A stretch of 64,000 nt of DNA from contig NZ_VZOV01000004.1 in assembly GCF_008801915.1 (NCBI RefSeq), positions 124,001-188,000 of the forward strand, written 5' to 3'. Shown piece after piece: positions 57,088-64,000 of this stretch. Source of the DNA: Cupriavidus gilardii. Lineage in GTDB: Bacteria > Pseudomonadota > Gammaproteobacteria > Burkholderiales > Burkholderiaceae. The notes beneath the pieces were generated by a model. It was not told the DNA's origin, made no database searches, and saw only the letters and a list, made by a program, of their open reading frames with translations. The position numbers and the translations under genes were made by a program. Position 1 is the stretch's first letter; the number at the start of each line of letters is the position of its first letter.

Positions 57088-57609
57088 ATGGCCAAGAAGG
57101 AAAGCGTGCAAAAGCGTCTGCAGAAGGTGCGTCCGCCCCGGGTGCAGCTCACCTATGACGTCGAGAAGGGCGACGCCATCGAGCAGAAGGAATTGCCCTT
57201 CGTCGTCGGCGTGGTGGCGGACCTGTCCGGTCAGTCGGAAGTTGCGTTGCCCAAGCTGCGCGACCGCAAGTTCGTCAATATCGATCGGGACAATTTCGAC
57301 GACGTGATGTCGGCGGTCGAGCCGCGCGCGGCCTTCCAGGTCCCCAACAAGCTGTCCGAGGACGGCGGGAAGTTCGGCGTCGACCTGAAATTCCGCTCGC
57401 TCGACGATTTCAGCCCGGAAGCGGTGGTCGACCAGATCGAGCCGCTGCGCAAGCTGCTCGAGGCCCGCTCGAAGCTGGCCGACCTGCGCAACAAGCTCGC
57501 CGGCAACGACAAGCTCGAAGATCTGCTTAGCGAAGTGCTGACCAATACCGAGAAGCTGCAGCAGCTCGGCCATGGCGGCAAGGAACCGAAGGGTGGTCAG
57601 GATGCCTGA
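57088..57609 (+). CDS. tssB: Type VI secretion contractile sheath small subunit TssB (VipA)
   Basis: Forms the contractile sheath with TssC in the cytoplasm. The 173 residues match TssB from SVQKRLQKVRPPRVQLTYDVE and the ELPFVVGVVADLSGQ segment to the C-terminal helix (ARSKLADLRNKLAGNDKLEDLL). ATG 57088 has GGAG seven bases upstream. The gene overlaps tssC by eight bases. Confidence 0.97.
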   Translation: MAKKESVQKRLQKVRPPRVQLTYDVEKGDAIEQKELPFVVGVVADLSGQSEVALPKLRDRKFVNIDRDNFDDVMSAVEPRAAFQVPNKLSEDGGKFGVDLKFRSLDDFSPEAVVDQIEPLRKLLEARSKLADLRNKLAGNDKLEDLLSEVLTNTEKLQQLGHGGKEPKGGQDA

Positions 57610-59089
57610 GACGCAAGCCGCAGTCGCCGCGCAGGCGGCGCCCGTTGCCAATGCCAGCCTGCTCGACGAGATCGTCGAGCAGAGCCGTGTCGCCAAGTCC
57701 GACGCCGAACACGCGCGTGCCAAGGACATCATCGGCGAGCTGGTCAAGGAAGTGCTGGACGGCACCGTGGTGGTGTCGGACAACTTGTCGGCCACGCTCG
57801 ATGCCCGCGTGGCCGAGCTGGACCGCCTGATCTCGGCGCAGTTGAGCGCCGTGATGCACGCGCCGGAATTCCAGAAGCTGGAAAGCACCTGGCGCGGCAT
57901 GTCGTACCTGGTCAAGGAAACGCAGACCGGCACGATGATCAAGATCAAGGCGCTGAATGCGACCAAGCGCGACCTGGTGCGCGACTTCAAGACCGCGATC
58001 GATTTCGACCAGAGCGCGCTGTTCAAGAAGGTCTACGAGGAAGAGTTCGGCACCTTCGGCGGCGCACCGTTCGGCGCGCTGATCGGCGACTATGAAATCA
58101 CGCGCCAGCCCGAAGACATCTACTTCATCGAACAGATGTCGCACGTCGCGTCGGCCGCGCACGCACCGTTCATCGCCTCGGCCTCGCCGGAGCTGTTCGG
58201 GCTGGAGTCGTTCGCCGACCTGGGCAAGCCGCGTGACCTGGCCAAGGTGTTCGACACCGTCGAATACGCCAAGTGGAAGTCGTTCCGCGAGTCCGAGGAT
58301 TCGCGCTACGTCGGCCTGACGATGCCGCGCTTCCTCGGCCGTCTGCCGTACAACCCGAAGGACGGCACCACGGTCGAGGGCTTCAACTTCGTCGAGGACG
58401 TCGACGGCACCGACCACAGCAAGTACCTGTGGTGCAACGCCGCCTGGGCCTTCGGCGCGCGCCTGACCGCGGCGTTCGAGGACTTCGGCTGGTGCGCGGC
58501 GATCCGCGGCGTCGAGGGCGGCGGCCTGGTGGAAGACCTGCCGACCCACACCTTCAAGACCGACGACGGCGAGATCGCGCTCAAGTGCCCGACCGAGATC
58601 GCGATCACCGACCGCCGCGAGAAGGAGCTCAGCGACCTGGGCTTCATCCCGCTGGTCCATTGCAAGAATTCCGACTACGCGGCCTTCTTCGCCGCGCAAT
58701 CGGTGCAGAAGCCGAAGAAGTACAACACCGACAGCGCCAATGCCAACGCGGTGCTGTCCGCCCAGCTGCAGTACATCTTCTCGGTCTCGCGCGTCGCTCA
58801 TTACCTGAAGGCGATGATGCGCGACAAGATCGGCAGCTTTGCTTCGGCCCAGAACGTTGAAAGCTTCCTGAACCGCTGGATCTCGCAATACGTTCTGCTG
58901 GACGACAACGCCAGCCAGGAGCAGAAGGCGCAGTTCCCGCTGCGCGAGGCGTCGATCCAGGTTTCCGAAATCCCGGGCAAGCCCGGCGCTTACCGTTCGG
59001 TAGCCTTCCTGCGTCCGCATTTCCAACTCGACGAGCTGTCGATTTCGCTGCGCCTGGTCGCCGACCTGCCGCAGGCCGCCAACTCGTAA
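57602..59089 (+). CDS. tssC: Type VI secretion contractile sheath large subunit TssC (VipB)
   Basis: Major sheath protein. The 495 residues contain the family core (LDRLISAQLSAVMHAPEFQKLESTWRGMSYLV, GDYEITRQPEDI, KWKSFRESEDSRYVGLTMPRFLGRLPY) and the C-terminal QYVLLDDNASQEQKAQFPLREA. ATG 57602 lies inside the end of tssB, indicating translational coupling and matched stoichiometry. Confidence 0.98.
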   Translation: MPETQAAVAAQAAPVANASLLDEIVEQSRVAKSDAEHARAKDIIGELVKEVLDGTVVVSDNLSATLDARVAELDRLISAQLSAVMHAPEFQKLESTWRGMSYLVKETQTGTMIKIKALNATKRDLVRDFKTAIDFDQSALFKKVYEEEFGTFGGAPFGALIGDYEITRQPEDIYFIEQMSHVASAAHAPFIASASPELFGLESFADLGKPRDLAKVFDTVEYAKWKSFRESEDSRYVGLTMPRFLGRLPYNPKDGTTVEGFNFVEDVDGTDHSKYLWCNAAWAFGARLTAAFEDFGWCAAIRGVEGGGLVEDLPTHTFKTDDGEIALKCPTEIAITDRREKELSDLGFIPLVHCKNSDYAAFFAAQSVQKPKKYNTDSANANAVLSAQLQYIFSVSRVAHYLKAMMRDKIGSFASAQNVESFLNRWISQYVLLDDNASQEQKAQFPLREASIQVSEIPGKPGAYRSVAFLRPHFQLDELSISLRLVADLPQAANS

Positions 59090-59096
59090 CCGGTTG

Positions 59097-59131
59097 CCGT
59101 CGGACACCGGCGCCATGCCGGCGTCCGACGG
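59097..59131. promoter_or_regulatory. Strong hairpin between tssC and hcp
   Basis: Arms 59097-59105 and 59123-59131 are perfect inverted repeats, extended by a second CCGGC/GCCGG pairing inside. No T-tract follows. Such a structure can stabilise or separate the abundant hcp message from the upstream sheath genes. Confidence 0.7.
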
Positions 59132-59187
59132 TCGAGGCAGCAGTACTTTCTAAGGCGAAACAAAGCCACTATCTCATCGAGGGTCTC

Positions 59188-59691
59188 ATGAAGGATATCT
59201 ACGTCAAGTTCGGTAATCCCGCCATCAAGGGTGAATCCCAGGACAAGGACCACAAGGACTGGATCGAAGTCCTCAGCTGGGAGCACAACATCAAGCAGCC
59301 GCGTTCGGCGACCGCTTCGACCGCTGGCGGTCACACCGCCGAGCGCTGCGAGCACGGCGAAATGATCTTTACCAAGGACATGGACGTGGTGAGCCCGCTG
59401 CTGTATCAGCACGCGTCGGGCGGCACGACCTTCGACGAGGTCACGATCGATTTCATGCGCGCTGACGGCGAAGGCAAGCGCGTCAAGTATCTGGAAATCA
59501 AGCTGAAGAACGCGATCCTGGGCGCGGTAGATGCGAAGGTCGCGGCCGAAGGCCTGCCGACCGACAAGTTCTCGCTGAAGTACGCCGCGGTGCAGTGGAA
59601 GTACACCCAGCAGAAGATCGGCGGCAACCAGGGCGGCAACTCGCAGGGCGCCTGGAGCCTGACCAAGAACGACAAGACCTACTCGGTCTGA
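59188..59691 (+). CDS. hcp: Type VI secretion tube protein Hcp (TssD)
   Basis: Hexameric inner tube and effector chaperone, exported by contraction. The 167 residues match Hcp1-type proteins (MKDIYVKFGNPAIKGESQDKDHKDWIEVLSWEHNIKQP, HGEMIFTKDMDVVSPLLYQHASGG). GAGGG precedes ATG 59188. A hairpin upstream may raise its relative expression. Confidence 0.97.
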   Translation: MKDIYVKFGNPAIKGESQDKDHKDWIEVLSWEHNIKQPRSATASTAGGHTAERCEHGEMIFTKDMDVVSPLLYQHASGGTTFDEVTIDFMRADGEGKRVKYLEIKLKNAILGAVDAKVAAEGLPTDKFSLKYAAVQWKYTQQKIGGNQGGNSQGAWSLTKNDKTYSV

Positions 59692-59798
59692 TGCCGTTCC
59701 TTGGGGGCGATGCTGGCCGATGATCGGTTGAAGCGGATGCCGGCATCCTGGCGATTCGGCGCGGCAACGCGCGGGTTGCCGGGGTGCCGGCGCTTGCC

Positions 59799-60272
59799 AT
59801 GAAAGGTTTCGAACCGAGTCTGCTCGACAAGCTGTTCGACGACGAGCCCCACGCGCCGTTGCCCACCGCGATGCGGCAGCTGACGCTCGAGGAGCTGAAG
59901 TCGACGGTGGCGCGCGACATCGAGGCGTTGCTCAATACGCGCATCGTGATCGACGAAGCGCAGTTGAGCGGCCTGCCGGAGTGCAAGCGTTCGCTGCTGA
60001 CGTACGGGCTCAACGATTTCGCCGGGCTCAGTCTGGCCAGCTACTACGACCGCAACTACATCTGCCAGTCGCTGACCAAGGCCATCGAGCGCCACGAGCC
60101 GCGGCTGCGCAATGTCACCGTGTCGCTGGATGTCAGCGAGCGCAACACCAATGCGTTGTGCTTCGGCATCACCGCCATGCTGCTGGTGGGGCCGGCGCGG
60201 GAGCCGGTGAGCTTCGATGCGTTGCTGCAGCCGTCGACGCTGCAGTACTCGGTGACGCGCGGACGAACCTGA
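59799..60272 (+). CDS. tssE: Type VI secretion baseplate protein TssE (gp25-like)
   Basis: Baseplate wedge protein resembling phage T4 gp25. The 157 residues have the FEPSLLDKLFDDEP N-terminus, the ECKRSLLTYGLNDFAGLSLAS core and IERHEPRLRNVTVSL. ATG 59799 is preferred on family grounds; an in-frame GTG five codons earlier (59784) is possible, since neither has a strong Shine-Dalgarno. Confidence 0.93.
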   Translation: MKGFEPSLLDKLFDDEPHAPLPTAMRQLTLEELKSTVARDIEALLNTRIVIDEAQLSGLPECKRSLLTYGLNDFAGLSLASYYDRNYICQSLTKAIERHEPRLRNVTVSLDVSERNTNALCFGITAMLLVGPAREPVSFDALLQPSTLQYSVTRGRT

Positions 60273-60386
60273 CAGGGCAGGCGCATGGTCCTTGACCCAA
60301 GCACGGATCCATGAACGGGTCATTGTCCCAATCCATGCCCGAGCCAATCCAACCCGCCACCGCCACGCACCGACCGCCGAGCAGCC

Positions 60387-62240
60387 ATGGAAGAGCTACT
60401 GCCTTACTACGAGCGAGAACTGGCCTATCTGCGCCGGTACTCGCGCGACTTCGCCGAGCGATATCCCAAGATCGCCGGGCGGCTCGCCATGTCGGCCGAC
60501 GGTTGCGACGATCCGCACGTCGAGCGGATGGTCGAGTCCTTCGCCTTCTTGACGGCGCGCATCAGCAAGAAGCTCGACGACGACTACCCGGAACTGACCG
60601 AAGCGCTGCTGGAGGTCATGTATCCGCATTACCTGCGGCCGTTTCCGTCCTGCTCGATCGCGCATTTCGATGCCCGTGGCGCGGCGGCGCAGCTGTCCGC
60701 GCCGATGACGGTGCCGCGCGGCACGATGCTGAGCACGCGGCCGGTCAACCGGGTCGAATGCCGCTTCCGCACCGCCTACGACGTGACCTTTGCCCCGGTC
60801 CGCATCGCCGAGGCGAGCTATCGCGGCGCAGCGGTTGCGCCGGCAGCGACCGTACTGCCCAAGGGAGCGACGGGCGCGCTGACGATCGCGCTCGATTATC
60901 AGGGCGAGCGGGGCGGTTTCGACACGCTGGCGCTCGATACGCTGCGGGTCTATCTGGACGGCGAACCATCCTTCGTCGCCGCGCTCGGCGACGCGCTGTT
61001 CCTGCATACCGCGGCGGCGTATCTGGAGGGACCGCGGCCTGGCGTCTGGCAGCGGCTGTCCGCCGTGCCGCTGCGCGAGGTGGGTTTTGCCGCCGACGAG
61101 GCGCTGATCGACACGCCGGCGCGCTCGCATCCCGCCTACCGGCTGCTGTCCGAACACTTCGCCTTCGCCGAGAAATTCAACTTCGTCGACATCGATCTGG
61201 CGGCACTGCGCCGAGCGCTGGGGCCGGCCGGTGGCAACACCCGGCGCCTGCAGCTGCATCTGGTGATGACCGACATCCGCAGCGACTCGCACACCGCGCG
61301 CCTGCTGGAGAGCCTGCAGGCCGAGCATCTGCGGCTGCATTGCACACCGGTGGTCAACCTGTTCGCACAGAAGGCCGACCCGATCCGCATCGAGCATACG
61401 GCCAGCGCCTATCCGGTGGTGGCCGACGGCCGCCGCGCGCACGGCTACGACATCTACTCGATCGACCGCGTTCATCTGGTGCGCGAGACCGCCAATGGCA
61501 ACGACGTGATCGAATTCCGGCCGTTCTATTCGCTGCATCACGCCGACGATCCGAACCGCGCGGGCCATTTCTGGCTGGCGCGGCGCGACGAGCTGGTGGC
61601 GCGCCGCAGTCCCGGCTACGAAACCGAGATCTCGATCGTCGACCTGGATTTCGATCCGGCGCAGCCGCAGACCGATACGCTGAGCATCGACGTCACCTGC
61701 ACCAATCGCGATCTGCCGGCCAGCCTGTCGTTCGGCCATGCCGACGGCGATCTGACGATGGAAGGCACGTCGATCGCGCGGCAGATCACGTTCCTGCGCA
61801 AGCCGACGCCGTCGCTGCGGCTGCCGGGCGGCCGCGCGGCGCAATGGCGCCTGATCTCGCTGCTGGCGCTGAACCATCTGTCGCTGGTGCAGGACGGCCT
61901 GCCGGCGCTCAAGGAGATGCTGCGCCTGCATGACCTGGCCCGCAGCGGCATCTCGGCGCGGCAGATCGAAGGCATCGTCGGACTGGACTATCAGCCCACC
62001 ACCCAGTGGCTGGCGGGCAAGCCGTTCGCGACGTTCGTGCGCGGCTTGCAAGTCCGCCTGACGCTGGACGAGGAAGCCTTTGTCGGCACCGGCCTGCACC
62101 GCTTCATCCGCGTGATGGACCACTTCTTCGGTCTGTACGTCCATCTGAACAGCTTTGTGCAGCTCGTCGCCGTCTCGCGCCGCACCGGCAAGGAATTGAT
62201 CCAATGCGCTCCCCGAAGCGGCGAATCGATCCTGGTGTGA
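60387..62240 (+). CDS. tssF: Type VI secretion baseplate protein TssF
   Basis: Large wedge subunit that contacts TssG, TssE and TssK. The 617 residues begin with the diagnostic LLPYYERELAYLRRYSRDFAERYPKIAGRL and VERMVESFAFLTARISKKLDDDYPELTEALLEVMYPHYLRP. It follows tssE by 114 bases and overlaps tssG by 37 bases. Confidence 0.97.
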   Translation: MEELLPYYERELAYLRRYSRDFAERYPKIAGRLAMSADGCDDPHVERMVESFAFLTARISKKLDDDYPELTEALLEVMYPHYLRPFPSCSIAHFDARGAAAQLSAPMTVPRGTMLSTRPVNRVECRFRTAYDVTFAPVRIAEASYRGAAVAPAATVLPKGATGALTIALDYQGERGGFDTLALDTLRVYLDGEPSFVAALGDALFLHTAAAYLEGPRPGVWQRLSAVPLREVGFAADEALIDTPARSHPAYRLLSEHFAFAEKFNFVDIDLAALRRALGPAGGNTRRLQLHLVMTDIRSDSHTARLLESLQAEHLRLHCTPVVNLFAQKADPIRIEHTASAYPVVADGRRAHGYDIYSIDRVHLVRETANGNDVIEFRPFYSLHHADDPNRAGHFWLARRDELVARRSPGYETEISIVDLDFDPAQPQTDTLSIDVTCTNRDLPASLSFGHADGDLTMEGTSIARQITFLRKPTPSLRLPGGRAAQWRLISLLALNHLSLVQDGLPALKEMLRLHDLARSGISARQIEGIVGLDYQPTTQWLAGKPFATFVRGLQVRLTLDEEAFVGTGLHRFIRVMDHFFGLYVHLNSFVQLVAVSRRTGKELIQCAPRSGESILV

Positions 62241-63409
62241 TACGGCGGCTGCTGCGGCAGCCGTATCGCTTCCAGTTCTTCCAGGCGGTGCGGCTGCTGC
62301 AGATTCAGTTCGCGCGTCAGGGCCGGGCGCAGGGCGATGCCAATGGCGGCGTGCATGGCGCGGCCAACGGCGTGGCGAATCGCGCGGTGAACGGGGCAGT
62401 GAACGGGGCAGTGAACGGCAACGCCATCGCGCGCGTCGCCGACACTCCCGAGCACCAGCTCGCCACGCGCGTGCGCTTTCCCAACGCGCTGTCGCTGTCA
62501 TTCCCGGCCAGCGAAATCGTGCAGATCGAGGCGGGTAGCTTCGCCAAGGAGGCGCTCGACAGCGATGCCGGCTTCGCCGAGGCGCTGGCACAACGCCCGC
62601 TCGACGACGTGGCCGTGACGCCGGCCTTCTTCGGCATGCTGGGCGGGCAGGGCGCGCTGCCGCTGCACTACACCGAAGTGGTGGCCGAGCGCGAGACAAT
62701 GCGCCGCGACGGCGCCGCGCGCGCCTTCTTCGATATCTTCTCGAACCGCGCCGCCGCGCTGTTCTATCTGGCGTGGAAAAAGTACCGGCTGCCGTTCCAG
62801 CACGAGGTCGACCGCACGCGCCACTACCTGCCGCTGCTGCTGTCGCTGGCGGGCGTGGCCGATGCCGGCGTTCGCCGCGGGCTGCGCGAGACGCCGGGGA
62901 CGATCCACGACGAAGCGGTCGCCGGCTATGCGACGGCAGTGCGGCATCGGCCGATGTCTGCGTCGTATCTGCAGCAGGTACTGTCCGACTATTTCCGCGT
63001 GCCGTTCCGCGTCGAGCAGTTCGTCGGCGGCTGGTATCGGGTGCCGCCGTCGCAATGGTCGCGGCTGGGCGGCGTCAATAACGTACTCGGCGCCACCGCG
63101 CTGGCCGGTCAGCGGGTCTGGCAGCGCGATCTGCGCGTGCGCGTCTGGATCGGGCCGCTGGCGCGCGACCAGTACCGCGCCTTCCTGCCCGGCGCCGAGG
63201 GCGCGCTGGCGCTGCGCAAGATGCTGACCGTGCTGGGCGGCGCCACGCTCGAATACGAAGTCAAACCGATCCTGCGCCGGCAGGACGTGACCGGGTCCCA
63301 GCTCGGCGCCGCAGGCAGCGGTCATGTCGGCTGGGACACCTTCCTCGTTTCGCGACCCGCCACGCAGGATCGCAGCGACGCGCATTACACGCTGTCGCCC
63401 ATTCATTGA
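62204..63409 (+). CDS. tssG: Type VI secretion baseplate protein TssG
   Basis: Wedge subunit partner of TssF. The 401 residues start with RRLLRQPYRFQFFQAVRLLQ and contain RVRFPNALSLSFPASEI and FFGMLGGQGALPLHYTE. An Asn/Gly/Ala-rich insertion at about residues 45-72 is encoded by a 12-bp tandem repeat and is not expected in the family. ATG 62204 lies 36 bases inside tssF, with AAGGAA eight bases upstream. Confidence 0.95.
   Translation: MRSPKRRIDPGVIRRLLRQPYRFQFFQAVRLLQIQFARQGRAQGDANGGVHGAANGVANRAVNGAVNGAVNGNAIARVADTPEHQLATRVRFPNALSLSFPASEIVQIEAGSFAKEALDSDAGFAEALAQRPLDDVAVTPAFFGMLGGQGALPLHYTEVVAERETMRRDGAARAFFDIFSNRAAALFYLAWKKYRLPFQHEVDRTRHYLPLLLSLAGVADAGVRRGLRETPGTIHDEAVAGYATAVRHRPMSASYLQQVLSDYFRVPFRVEQFVGGWYRVPPSQWSRLGGVNNVLGATALAGQRVWQRDLRVRVWIGPLARDQYRAFLPGAEGALALRKMLTVLGGATLEYEVKPILRRQDVTGSQLGAAGSGHVGWDTFLVSRPATQDRSDAHYTLSPIH
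62384..62419. repeat. 12-bp in-frame tandem repeat in tssG
   Basis: The units GCGGTGAACGGG, GCAGTGAACGGG and GCAGTGAACGGC at 62384-62395, 62396-62407 and 62408-62419 encode three Ala-Val-Asn-Gly repeats. Copy-number changes would keep the frame. Confidence 0.9.
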
Positions 63410-63429
63410 TAGACCGGAGCCGAGCCATC

Positions 63430-64000
63430 ATGGCCACCCCCTTGAAGACGCTGATCGCCAAGCTCAATGCCACCAGCCGGCAGGCCGCCGAACGGGCCGC
63501 CTCGCTGTGCATGGCGCGCGGCCACTATGAGGTCGACCTGGAGCATCTGTTCCTGGCGCTGCTGGAGAATCCCCGCAGCGACGTGTCGGTCGCGGCCAGG
63601 GCGAGCGGTATCGATCCGGCCGCGCTGCAAAGCGATCTGGACAGGGAGCTGGGGCGCTTCCAGACGGGCAATGGGCGCACGCCGGCGTTCTCGCCGTGGC
63701 TGCCCAAGCTGTTCGAGCATGCCTGGCTGATCGCCTCGCTCGATTCGCAGACCACGCGCATCCGCTCCGGTCATCTGCTGCTGGCGCTGCTGACCGAGCC
63801 GAGCCTGGCGCCGCTGGCCGAGCGCGGCTCCAGACGTTTCGGCCAGTTCCCGGTCGAGCGCCTCAAGCATGAACTGGCCGTCTTGACCAAGGGCTCGGAA
63901 GAGGCCGAGCAGGCCGTGGCGTTCGCGGACGCCGGCGCCGCGGCGGCCGACGAGCCCTCGGGGCAGGGCGCGCTGTCGAAGACCCCGGCGCTGGACCAGT
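63430..64000 (+). CDS. tssH: Type VI secretion AAA+ ATPase TssH (ClpV), 5' end only
   Basis: Disassembles the contracted sheath for reuse. Only the first 190 codons are inside the window. They show the ClpV N-terminal domain, LKTLIAKLNATSRQAAERAASLCMARGHYEVDLEHLFLALLE and GHLLLALLTEPSLA, which binds the TssC N-terminal helix. The ATPase domains lie beyond the edge. ATG 63430 follows tssG by 20 bases, in the same operon. Confidence 0.96.
   Translation, partial: MATPLKTLIAKLNATSRQAAERAASLCMARGHYEVDLEHLFLALLENPRSDVSVAARASGIDPAALQSDLDRELGRFQTGNGRTPAFSPWLPKLFEHAWLIASLDSQTTRIRSGHLLLALLTEPSLAPLAERGSRRFGQFPVERLKHELAVLTKGSEEAEQAVAFADAGAAAADEPSGQGALSKTPALDQ

Overview
This window looks like chromosomal DNA of a GC-rich (by eye about 65-70%) betaproteobacterium of the order Burkholderiales, probably Burkholderiaceae. 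The clpP-clpX-lon-tRNA-Val-tRNA-Asp-ppiD order, gene styles such as a 1348-residue PurL, and a Burkholderia/Ralstonia-type T6SS support this. I could not run a search, so genus is left open.

Layout. (1) 1-8481: protein quality control (3' end of clpP, clpX, lon), a two-tRNA operon, ppiD, then tesA divergent from an orphan YbbA-like ABC ATPase. (2) 8512-12848: leftward pgi, a DMT-family exporter and the bifunctional NAD(P)HX repair enzyme. (3) 12882-23466: a catabolic island with a D-amino-acid dehydrogenase, a three-part TRAP transporter, an amidase, a divergent winged-helix regulator and a fused hydantoinase/5-oxoprolinase. (4) 23632-30533: an unusually long PhoD-type phosphatase and purL. 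(5) 30680-64000: a type VI secretion system (T6SS) that runs off the right edge inside tssH/clpV.

All structural T6SS parts are visible: TssA, B, C, D (Hcp), E, F, G, H, two VgrG (TssI), J, K, L, M and a PAAR tip. Accessory parts are an OmpA-type anchor, TagF, an M15 peptidase (TagX-like), a TPR lipoprotein, a membrane-anchored thiolase-like protein and an unknown single-pass membrane protein. They form tssA (+), M15-PAAR-thiolase-like-tssM-tagF-ompA (-), unknown protein-vgrG1 with cargo (+), tssJ-tssK-tssL-vgrG2 with cargo (-), and TPR lipoprotein-tssBC-hcp-tssEFG-tssH (+).

The most interesting part is 44.6-50.7 kb. Each vgrG is followed by its own effector-immunity pair, and the two modules point at each other across a 348-base gap. 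The rightward pair is a wall-attacking protein (degenerate M23-like domain, SH3-like and EF-hand-like segments, GH19 lysozyme domain) with an exported, lipoprotein-like partner. The leftward pair is a membrane-inserting toxin with an unassigned C-terminal domain and a cytosolic partner. Both cassettes are less GC-rich than the T6SS backbone, suggesting exchangeable cargo. Intergenic palindromic repeats of two families lie outside the T6SS core.
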